DNA of 64,000 nucleotides, taken from assembly GCF_024166365.1 (NCBI RefSeq), contig NC_064826.1, positions 19,864,001-19,928,000 on the forward strand. The letters are read 5' to 3'. The position numbers and the translations under genes are program-made. Below the pieces are notes generated by a model that had not been told where the DNA came from, made no database searches, and saw only the letters and a program-made list of their open reading frames with translations. Within the stretch, counting starts at the first letter, position 1. Each line of letters starts with the position of its first letter. Shown in pieces: positions 55,215-64,000 of the stretch. Source of the stretch: Elephas maximus indicus. Taxonomy: Eukaryota; Chordata; Mammalia; Proboscidea; Elephantidae.

Positions 55215-56043
55215 AATCAGGAAGAACCTCTATCCTGACCCACAGAGCAAGAGGGCTGAGTGTCTTTGTAAAGGAGGCTTTCTGGTGGAGCAGGTGCCTA
55301 AGAGCACTTATTGGTGGAGCTAGGCTTGCTGACCCACAGAGCAAGAAAGCTAAATGCATTTCGGTGGAATTTACTAGTGGAGTGAGGTACCTCCAGGCAC
55401 TTATCGGTGGCGCTAAAGAGATTTGGAACACCTGTGTGAGCAGGACAGAGGCAATGAGACATCAAGAAACCGGGAAGCAGAAGATGAAAAGACAAGCAAC
55501 ACAGGAAGCAGAGCTGCCTCAGTCTCAAAGTATAGGGCCATGACCTCTGGGGTCTCAAAGGGTGGAGTAGCCAGGCAGAGGGACTAGAAGAATGGACCCA
55601 CCCAAATTTTAGAGAGCACAGTTGGTGTTCCGGTGGGGCATGGAAGGTAGAGCTGAAGCCCAGGGCCTAGGGTCCTTTACTCACAATTTGGAGAATGTGG
55701 CCAACACCTAGAGTCTGCAGGCAGGAACATTGGGTAAATAGTCTCAGAGAACAGAGGATTATTTTCAAGCCTGGAGGGCTAATGTAATCTGTTCTGCTGC
55801 CCTGTTTGGTGCCTGATATCCCTTCTTGCCCTCCAATTTCTCCCTGCAATGGAAATGTCTGACTTGTGCCTGTTCCACCATCGTACTTTGGAAGCAGATA
55901 ACTTGTACTCTAGATTTCACAGATGAAGAGGAATTTTTGGATTTTGCACTTGAAGTTGATTTAAGACTTTTGCTATGATATGAAGGGGTGGATGCGATTT
56001 ACATGTGGCAAGGACATGAATTGTGGGGGGCCAAAGGGTGGAA
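55215..56043 (+). repeat. MaLR internal-region remnant
   Basis: Non-coding internal sequence that runs directly into the LTR at 56044. Marks: GCAGGCAGGAACATTGGGTAAATAGTCTCAGAGAACAG, CTCCCTGCAATGGAAATGTCTG, and CAAGGACATGAATTGTGGGGGGCC. The first part has two imperfect ~95-base tandem units starting GACCCACAGAGCAAG (about 55238 and 55332). Retroviral genes are not recognisable. Confidence 0.6.
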
Positions 56044-56223
56044 CGTCATGGATTGAATTATGTCCACCCAAAATATGTGTCAACTGGGCTAGGCCATGAT
56101 TCCCAGTATTATGTGATTGTTCACCATTTTGTCATCTGATGTGATTTTCCTATGTGTTGTAATGTTAACCAGGTGGGACTGGCAGTAGTTATGTTAATGA
56201 GGCAGGATTCAATCTGCAAAATT

Positions 56224-56410
56224 GTTGCTGTTGCTGTTAGGTCCCCTTGAGTAGGTTCGGACTCATAGCAACCCTATATACAACAGAACGAAATACTGCC
56301 CAGTCCTGTGCCATGCTCAAATCATGGTTATGCTTGAAACCATTGCTGCAGCCACTGCATCAATCCTTCTCGTTAGGGTCTTCCTCTTTTTGCTGACCCT
56401 CTACTTTACC
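56224..56410 (-). mobile_element. RTE 3' terminus, antisense
   Basis: GTTGCTGTTGCTGTTAGG to CCTCTACTTTACC is the tail complement plus the last ~50 codons of RTE. At 56411 it stops and sense RTE 5'-end sequence begins. Confidence 0.75.
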
Positions 56411-56723
56411 CCCACGTGTCTGTCAGTTTGTTGTATTGTGGGGGCTTGAGTGTTGCTGTGATGCTGGAAGTTATGCCACTGGTATTCAAATATCAGCAGG
56501 GTCACCCACAGTGGACAGGTTTCAGCTGAGCTTCCAGACTGAGACAGACTAGTAAGAAGGATCTGGCAGTCTACTTCTGAAAAGAATTAGCCAGTTAAAA
56601 CCTTATGAATAGCAGTGGAACATGGTATGATATAATATAATGCCAGAAGATGAGCCCCTCAGGTTGGAAGGCACTCAAAAGATGACTGGGGAAGAGCTGC
56701 CTCCTCAAAGTAGAGTCATCCTT

Positions 56724-57107
56724 CGGGAAGGACCCCAGTGGTCATGGCCCCCAGACCTTCTGTTGCCCCAGGACAGGAACCATTCCCGAAGCCAACTTTT
56801 CAGACATGGATTGGACTGGACAATGGGTTGGAGAGGGATGCTGGTGACGAGTGAGCTTCTTGGATCAGAGAAGATCAGCTTCTTGAGACTATGTTGGCAT
56901 CTCCTGCCTGGAGGAGAGAAAAGAGGGTGGAGGGGGTTAGAAGCTGGCGAAAAGGACATGAAAAGAGAGAGTGGAGGGGGAGAGCAGACTGCCTCATTAG
57001 GGGGAGAGTAATTGGGAGTGTGTAGCAAGGTGTATATGGGTTTTTGTGTGAGAGACTGACTTGATTTGTAAACTTTCACTTAAAGCACAATAAAAATTAT
57101 TAAAAAA
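56724..57107 (+). mobile_element. Young L1 3' end, 17-bp TSD
   Basis: AAAGTAGAGTCATCCTT is repeated exactly at 56707-56723 and 57108-57124 in the host RTE. The insert holds only the last ~380 bases of L1 3' UTR with its A tail. Confidence 0.93.
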
Positions 57108-57184
57108 AAAGTAGAGTCATCCTTAATGATGTGGATGGAGTCAAGATTTCGAGACCTTCATTTGCTGGTGTAGCATGACTCAAA

Positions 57185-58812
57185 ATGAGAAGAAACAGCT
57201 GCAAGAATCCATTAGTAATCGGAACCTCGAATGTACAAAGTATGAATCTAGGAAAATTGGAAATCATAAAAAATGAAAGGGAACACATAAAGATTGATAT
57301 CCTAGGCATTAGCAAGCTGAAATGGACTGGTATTGGCCATCTTGAATCAGACAATCATGTAGTCTACTATGCTGGAAATGACAACTTGAAGAGGAATGGC
57401 GTTGCACTCATGGTCAAAAAAAACATTTCAAGATCTATCCTGAAGTACAACGCTGTCACTGATAGGATAATATCCATATGCCTTCGAGGAAGATCAGTTA
57501 GTACTACCATTATTCAAATTTACTCACCAACCACTAAGGCCAAGAAATTGAAGATTTGTACTAATTTCTGCAGTCTGAAACTCATTGAACATGCAATCAG
57601 GATGCATTGATAATTACTGGTGATTGGAATGTGAAAGTTAGAAAAAAAGAAGAAGGGTTAGTAGTTAGAAAATATGGTCTTGGTGATAAAAAACTGATGC
57701 CAGAGATCACGTGATAGAATTTTGCAAGACCAATGACTTCTTCATTGCAAATACTTTTTTCACCAACATGAATGGCGACAATACACATGGACCGCACCAG
57801 ATGGAATACACAGGAATCAAATCGATTACATCTGTGGAAAGAGACAATGGAAAAGCTCAATATCATCAGTTAGAACAAGGCCAGGTGCCGACTGCAGAAC
57901 AGACCACCAATTGCTCATATGCAAGTTCAAGTTGAAACTGAAGAAAATTAGAACAAGTCCACAAGAGCCAAAGTATGACCTTGAGAATATCCCACCTGAA
58001 TTTAGAGACCATCTCAAGAACAGATTTGACACGTTGAACATTAATGACCAAAGACTAGACGAATTGTGGAATGACACCAAGGACATCATACATGAAGAAA
58101 CCAAGAGGTCATTAAAAAGACAGGAAAGAAAGAAAAGACCAAAATGGATGTCAGGAGATACCCTGAAACTTGCTGTTGAACGTCAAGTAGCTAAAGCAAA
58201 TGGAAGAAATGATGAAGTAACAGAGCTGAACAGAAGATTTCAAACGGCAGCTCGAGTAAAGTATTATAATGTCATGTGGAAAGACCTGGAGATAAAAAAC
58301 CAAAAGGGAAGAACACACTCAGTATTTCTCAAGCTGAAAGAACTGAAGAAAAAATTCAAGCAGTGAGTCGTTATTAGGATTCTATGGGGAAAATATTAAG
58401 TGATGCAGGAAGCATCAAAAGAAGATGGAAGTAATGCACAGGGTCACAATAACAAAAAGAATTGGTCAACATTCAACCATTTCAGGAGGTAGCATATGAT
58501 CAGGAACCAATGGTACTGAAGGAAGAAGTCCAAGCTGCACTGAAGGCACTGGTGAAAAACAAGGCTCCAGGATTTCACAGAATACCAGCTGAGATGTTTC
58601 AACAAATGGATGTGGTGCTAGAAGTATTCCTTTGTCTGTGCCAAGAAATTTGGACGACAGCTACCTGGCCAATTGACTGGAAAAGATCTATATTTATGCT
58701 TATTCCCAAGAAAGATGATCTAACCAAATGAGGAAATTATTGAACAATATCATTAATATCACACGCAAGCAAAATGTTGCTGAAGATAATTCAAAAGTGG
58801 CTGCAACAGTAT
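57185..58812 (+). pseudogene. RTE endonuclease/RT coding remnant
   Basis: Broken frames in order. 57185-57610 has NVQSMNLGKLEIIKN, IDILGISKLKWTGIGHLES and NGVALMVKKN (start of an APE-type endonuclease). 57711-57935 has IEFCKTNDFFIANTFF and HQMEYTGIKS. 57911-58366 has KFKLKLKK and DELWNDTKDIIHEE. 58462-58731 has VQAALKALVKNKAPG and IPAEMFQQMD, then DWKRSIFMLIPKKDD (RT). The protein family is RTE/BovB. There are several frameshifts; it is not functional. Confidence 0.85.
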
Positions 58813-59915
58813 GTTGTTGTTAGGTGCTGTCAAGCTGGTTCCAACTCACAGCAACCCTATGTACAACAGAACAAAACACTGCCCAGTCCTGAGCCATCCT
58901 CACAATCATTGTTTTCCTTAAGCCCATTGTTGCAGCCACTGTGTCAATCCATCTTGTTGAGGGTCTTCCTCTTTTTCGATGACCCTCTACTCCACCAAGC
59001 ATGATGTCCTTCTCCAGGGACTGATTCCTCCTGATAACATGTCCAAAGTATGTGAGACGAAGTCTCGCCATCCTTGCTTCTAAGGGGCACTGTAGTTGTA
59101 CTTCTTCCAAGACAGATTTGTTCATTCTTCTAAGAGTCCATGGTATATGCAATATTTTCTCCAACACCACAATTAAAAGGCATCAGTTCTTCTTTGTCTT
59201 CCTTATTCATCATCTAGCTTTGCACACATGTGAGGCCACTGAAAACACCATGGCTTGGGTCAGGCACACCTTAGTCCTCAAGGTGACATCTTTGCTTTCC
59301 AACACTTTAAAGAGGTCTTTTGCAGCAGATTTGCCCAACACAACGCGTCTTTTGATTTCTCGACTGCTGCTTCCATGGGTGTTGACTGTGGGTGCAAGTA
59401 AAAGGAAATCCTTGAGAACTTCAATCTTTTCTCCATTTATCATGATGCTGCTTATTGGTCCAGTTGTGAGGATTTTTGTGTTCTTTATGTTGAGGTGTAA
59501 TCCACACTGAAAGCTGTAGTCTTTCATCTTCACCAGTATTTCAAGTTCTCTTCACTTTAAGCAAGTAAGATTGTGTTATCTGAATAACGCAGGTTGTTAG
59601 TGAGCTTTTCTCCAGTCTTGATGCCCCATTCTTCATAGTATCCAGCTTCTCAGATTATTTGCTCAGCATACAGATTGCATAGGTATGGTAAAAGGGTACA
59701 ACCCTGACGCACACCTTTCCTGACTTTAAACCATGCAGTATCCCCTTGTTCTGTCCAAACAACTGCCTCTTGATTCCTCATGAGCACAATTAAGTGTTCC
59801 GAACTTCCCATTCCTCACAACGTTATCCATTATTTGTTACGATCCACACAGTCGAATGCCTCTGCATAGTCAATAAAACACAAGTAAACATCTTTCTGGT
59901 ATCCTCTGCTTTCAG
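58813..59915 (-). mobile_element. RTE (BovB-like) 3' third, antisense, nested
   Basis: Begins with the tail complement GTTGTTGTTAGGTGCTG. The coding segment on the minus strand (59170-58820) reads [32 protein letters not shown]. It sits inside the sense RTE, with CAGTAT on either side (58807-58812 and 59916-59921). Confidence 0.85.
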
Positions 59916-60049
59916 CAGTATATCAACAGGGAACCACCAGAAATTCAAGCCAGAGTCAGAAGAGGATGTGGAACCAGGGATATCATAGCTGATATCAGAT
60001 AGATCCTGGCTGAAAGCAGAGTATACCAGAAAGATGTTTACCTGTGTTT

Positions 60050-60390
60050 TATTCTGATGACATTGAGCTTTTCCACCGTTTCCACAGATGTAGTTGATTT
60101 GATTCCTGTCTATTCTGTCTCACAAGATCCACATGTATAGTTGCCATTTATGTTGGTGAAAAAGGCATTTGCAATGGAAAAAGTTGTTGATCTTGCAAAA
60201 TTCTATCATACGATCTCTGGCATTGTTTCTATCACAAGGCCATATTTTCCAACTACCAATCCTTCTTGTTTGTTTCCAGCTTTCACATTCCAATCACCAG
60301 TAACTATCAATGGATCCTGATTACATGTTCAATCAGTTTCAGACTGCAGAAGTTAGTAAAAAAATCTTCAATTTTCTTCAACTTTGGCCT
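60050..60390 (-). mobile_element. RTE endonuclease-region piece, antisense
   Basis: CTGATGACATTGAGCTTTTCC, GTTTCCAGCTTTCACATTCCAATCACC, to CTTCAACTTTGGCC: the complement of the endonuclease segment that is present in sense at about 57540-57860. This makes an inverted pair. Confidence 0.75.
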
Positions 60391-60727
60391 AATCTACAAG
60401 ATTAGGTTGTGTCTTAAATCAATGTTTTGTGAGATATAAAAGAGAAGAGTGAACAGAGACAAGGGACCTTATACCAAGAAACAAGAGCCAGGAGAATAGC
60501 GTGTCCTTTGGACCAGGATCCCTGCCACTGAGGAGCTTCTTGACCAGGGAAGACTGATGACAAAGACCATCCCCCAGAGCCAACAGAGAGAGAAAGCCTT
60601 CCCCTGGAGCTGGCACCCTGAATTCGGACTTCTAGCCTCCTAAGCTGTGAGAGAATAGATTTCTCTTTGTTAAAGACATCCACTTGTGGTATTTCTGTTA
60701 TAGCAACACTAGATAACTTAACCGATG

Positions 60728-61195
60728 TTCAGTCAGCATTTTTCACAATAGCGAAAACATGGAACAACCCAAATGTCTATCAACAGATGAATGGGTGAAC
60801 AAAATGTGACATATACCTGCAATAGAGTACTACTCAGCTATAATGAAAAATGAAGTCATGATGCATGCCACATGGTTGAACCTTGAAAACACCATGGTTG
60901 AGAGAAATAAGCCGTGAAAGGGCAAGTACTGTATCTCACTTATATGAAATAAGCAAATATATAGAAACCAAAGATTATTAGTGGTTACCAAGGGTGAGAG
61001 GGAGGGGAAAGGGGGCCATTTTTGCTTAGGGGGCATTGAGGTTATATTAATGGTGGTGGAATGATTTGGAAATGGATAGCAATAATGGATACACAATTTA
61101 AAGAATGTAATCAGTGTCACTGAGTTGTACGTGTAGAAGTTGAGATGGACTATGCTTTATTATGTATGTTTTCACCACAATAAAAAAAAATTGTT
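60728..61195 (+). repeat. Old L1 ORF2 end and 3' UTR
   Basis: GGAACAACCCAAATGTCTATCAACAGATGAATGGGTGAAC corresponds to ORF2 around KQPRCPSTDEWVNK, then TACTACTCAGC and a 3' UTR ending TTTTCACCACAATAAAAAAAAA. Diverged. Confidence 0.75.
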
Positions 61196-61394
61196 TAAAA
61201 AATTTTTAACTACTGCTGGGCCCATGCTGACTTCAGGCTCTTTTTGAACTTTCATAAATTAAATACTAACATACCTGTGTATGCAGAATTCAGTCTCCTG
61301 TATAATGGCAGACTTTTGTGCAACAGAGGATGGATAGCAAGTGTGTGTGTATGGGAGTGCTGCCTGCCAATTTAGCTCCTCGTCTTGCTTAACT

Positions 61395-61561
61395 GGAAAC
61401 CCTGGTGGCGTAGTGGTTAAGTGCTACGGCAGCTAACCAAGAGGTTGGCAGTTCAAATCCACCAGGTGCTTCTTGGAAACTCTGTGGGGCAGCTCTACTC
61501 TGTCCTATAGGGTCGCTATGAGTCGGAACCGATTCAACGGCAGGGGGTTTGGTTTTGGGCT
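61395..61561 (+). mobile_element. AfroSINE, 12-bp perfect TSD
   Basis: TCTTGCTTAACT flanks it at 61383-61394 and 61562-61573. The head GGTGGCGTAGTGGTTAAGTGC and B box GGCAGTTCAAATCCACC are nearly consensus, so it is young. Confidence 0.93.
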
Positions 61562-62027
61562 TCTTGCTTAACTTTGTCTGAACAGCAGCGTTTGTACATT
61601 TTGCCCATTTTGTAAAAATAAGTGGAAAATAAAACTGAAATTACTAGTGCCAATGATGAAATAATTGAGGTAACACTTGATGCAACTGAGATACAAATGG
61701 AAACAAACATGCTGGATGCAAGTCTTTAGCCTCACTTGGACACACATTGGATTAATCCTGGTAGCAGGGTATTGATTTGGACATGAAAAGAATAAACCTA
61801 TAAAAGATGTCAAGAACTGTGAAGGGTCTGAGATTTTTCCCCTACTTGCAAGCTAACAAGCTAGCCTGCCACAGTTTCATGGATAGTGACACAAGGCACA
61901 AGACTCCTGGGTCAGAGACAAAGGACTTTATTACTCTCAGCAATGTCAGCATTTGTGCCAATTTCCTGAGTCCCAATTTTCTTGTCTTTGTTTCCCCTTT
62001 TGTCTTTGGACTTAAGTACTCTTCCTT

Positions 62028-62190
62028 GGAGACCCTGGTAGGGTAGCGGTTAAGAGCTACAGCTGCTAACCCAAAGGTCCGTAGCTCAAATGCACCAGGC
62101 ACTCCTTGGAAACCCTATGGGTCAGTTCCGCTCTGTCTTATAGGGTTGCTATGAGTCAAAATTGACTCGACAGCAAGGGTTTTTTTTTTT
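62028..62190 (+). mobile_element. AfroSINE, TSD with two changes
   Basis: AAGTACTCTTCCTTGG (left) and AAGTACTCGTCTTTGG (right) flank it. It has a long T run in the tail at 62180-62197. Confidence 0.85.
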
Positions 62191-62199
62191 TTTTTTTCA

Positions 62200-63750
62200 A
62201 GTACTCGTCTTTGGAGAGAGTCTGCAACTTGCATTTCTTTCAGCTGTAATCCACCATTGTTATATTGTTATACCAGAGCCCTGTTGGTGTGAGGGAAGGG
62301 AAGCATTCTATAATCTTAGGATGAAATCTCAGTCACTCAGTGAGTCTCTGGGCCGTGACCTGCACAATGACTTCTTAGATTTTTTCTTTTTTTTCCCCCT
62401 TAGGTTGAGACAGGATGGCTGGAGTCAGGGAAATGCCCTTCCCCCAAGTCAGAGAAGGCTCTGGTAAAGTCTTTCCCCCTAGCAGAGTAGGCCTTTGTTA
62501 TGGAGAACACTGTGGACAGTATTTAAAAATGGTTGCATTTCCCCTCCCCTGCCAGAAACACCAGGATATTTTTCTTGGCTCTTCACCCTGAGAACCTGAT
62601 GAGGTTCCCAGAAGTAAAACCCATGCACGTGTGGCATCCAAATTACTATTTAAGTGTTTATGGCCCCAGCAGCCTTAACTGCAGGTAAGCAGGCTCGTTT
62701 GCGACTCAATTTGCCTGTCTCTCCTGATTTCGGGTTGGCAGTTTCCCTTGTGACCTCAGTTCTCTGGTGAATCCAAAAGAAGTCACTGATTTCCAACTTG
62801 CTCAACTTTTTTCTTGTTGCTCAGCTAAACATGATAAGTTTCCAAGTTCTTCAAGTGTCAGAGCTGAAAGATTATGGAAATCCTTAGTCCTTCGGAATGG
62901 GCAGCCAGCCTACCTGCCCTTTGCTGTGGAGGGAGACTATATCTTCATTGTACTGGACAGTAAACAAATCTGCCCTTCACTCCAAAGGGAAACATTATCT
63001 TCCAAGGCTGTTTGTTGTGCTAACATCTTTGTGTTGAAAATAATTTAAGAAAAAAGAAAGTATATAGGGTTTATTTGAGCAGTTAATCTCTATGCACACA
63101 GAGAAACCTCGCCTGCTCAGAAGAAAGAATAGGAGGGGCCCTCGTCAGCTAGTTACAATGAGGTTTTAAGGATGAAATAGAGTAGAAAATTACCCATTGG
63201 CTAATAACTTGGTTGACTGAGTCATGCTCCCCTTCTGAGATCAGCTGACATCAGGTTACTAGGTAGTCACTGTGGCCTGGCCAGCGCCCTCCCCCGCCCC
63301 CCCCCACCATTTGCACAAATCCTAGGGTGTGGTCTAAGATTTTTAAACAATAACGGCACCTCAACTGCTCAGGAAATCCTAAAGTTTTAGCATTATCTCT
63401 CAGGAAGCAAGGGACTTACCTAAAGTTAAATTCTTTGCATTAGATAAACTTTAAACGAATTCTTGGTTAACAGATGGCTTGTCACAAAAAGGGGTTTGCA
63501 TGATTTTATGACCACTGTGTCTCCTTTGTTCCTGTTTATCTGTTCCTGGGTACATTCCACAACTGTCAGTGACCTTTGCGGAATTTCCTACGGCTCAGAT
63601 GAATCTGTCAATTTGGGCCTCGATTTCCTTTTTATTAACATTTAAAAGATAATCTGGAATAATCTGACTGTGCAGAACAGTAAGATTCATGGAGAATTGT
63701 CTCCCAACTGATGTGGAAAACAGTGGGAAAAGGCAACTGAAAAGTGGTTT
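62200..63750. other. Non-coding DNA
   Basis: No gene recognised. 63050-63480 might be an old LTR (GTATATAGGGTTTATTTGAGC start, C-rich run at 63290), but I cannot assign it. Confidence 0.4.
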
Positions 63751-63754
63751 GAAA

Positions 63755-63915
63755 TAACAGCTCTCAACCTTGGCTGTTGGTTAGCACCACCTGGGCAGTT
63801 TAAAAAAAAAACAAACAACGTCCAGAGATTCTGTTTTAATTGGTCTGAAACGGAGTCCAAGCATCAGTAGCTTAGAAAAGCCCCCAGGTGACTTTAATGG
63901 GTAGGCCTGATGGAG
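63755..63915. repeat. MER5A-type hAT remnant
   Basis: AGCTCTCAACCTTGGCTG and GGTTAGCACCACCTGGGCAGTTTAAAA begin it; CCAGAGATTCTGTTTTAATTGGTCTG follows. Typical of MER5A. Confidence 0.65.
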
Positions 63916-64000
63916 ACCACCTGTCTAAAAGATGTCTGACTGACTGAGGAGTTGCTGCGGAGGTGGCTCTCCCGACTCCTGGCGATCTCCCGTGTGCCAG

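Larger units (their letters stand above)
56411..58812 (+). mobile_element. RTE (BovB-like) 5' end through RT, sense, split by L1
   Basis: Starts at the RTE 5' end (CCACGTGTCTGTCAGTTTG). An L1 3' end interrupts it at 56724-57107. It continues into the endonuclease and first half of the RT, stopping at CAACAGTAT (58812), and resumes at about 59922-60053 (ATCAACAGGGAACCACCAG). It is the only copy here with the 5' half in sense. Confidence 0.82.
56044..60723 (+). mobile_element. MaLR LTR split by a 4.2-kb nest
   Basis: 56044-56223 (CATGGATTGAATTATGTCCACC) and about 60391-60723 (GATTAGGTTGTGTCTTAAATC to AGATAACTTAACC) are the two parts of an LTR like the one at 49.6 kb. AATCTGCAAAATT / AATCTACAAGATT at 56211-56223 and 60391-60403 flank the nest as a duplication with two changes. 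Confidence 0.82.

Noticed and set aside
42000..64000. Exons of CPA4, which precedes CPA5 in other mammals
   Set aside because: No CPA motifs on either strand; the gene would be right of the window.

Overview
The window is mammalian nuclear DNA, almost certainly from an afrotherian, most likely an elephant or a close relative. It holds one protein-coding gene with large introns, and the rest is interspersed repeats. The lineage call rests on repeat content: many tRNA-headed SINEs with an RTE-type 3' tail (the AfroSINE type), several copies of a BovB-like RTE LINE, and a young non-primate L1. No prokaryotic features, CRISPR arrays or RNA genes were found.

The gene is carboxypeptidase A5 (CPA5) on the minus strand. 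I could assemble all 11 coding exons by hand between 41101 (start) and 19121 (stop). Reading frame, splice sites and exon phases all agree, and give a 428-residue pre-pro-enzyme. It carries every M14A catalytic residue: zinc ligands H188, E191 and H315, general base E389, and substrate-binding R246, N263, R264 and Y367. The residue at the specificity position (255 in mature CPA numbering) is V374, which is A-type. The initiator expected from the human protein, as I recall it, reads ACG here. The nearest in-frame ATG is eight codons further in and still leaves a full signal peptide. A poly(A) signal lies about 100 bases after the stop. The neighbouring CPA paralogues (CPA4 upstream, CPA1 downstream in other mammals) are not in the window.

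Layout: 1-3280 is non-coding DNA with no firm calls. 3280-7800 is an L2 remnant and stacked L1 3' ends, one of them split by a solo LTR. 7955-14690 is a full-length L1 with only three visible coding lesions. 14690-19000 is non-coding, with an internally deleted RTE copy, an AfroSINE and an RTE tail. 19020-41101 is CPA5; its 10.6-kb intron 3 is packed with SINEs, RTE fragments and L1 pieces. 41.1-64 kb is upstream non-coding DNA: HAL1-like sequence, antisense RTE copies (one interrupted by an antisense L1), a MaLR-type solo LTR, and a remarkable nest at 55.2-60.7 kb where a MaLR LTR is split by RTE copies in both orientations that are themselves interrupted by an L1 3' end.

Many insertions are bounded by target-site duplications read directly from the sequence, so their relative order can be worked out. 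I found no previously undescribed protein system. The points most worth a second look are the lost CPA5 start codon, the ATGA stop/start overlap between a spacer ORF and ORF2 in the young L1, the recurrent internally deleted RTE copies, and a SINE with a tRNA-Gly-like head joined to RTE 5'-end sequence.
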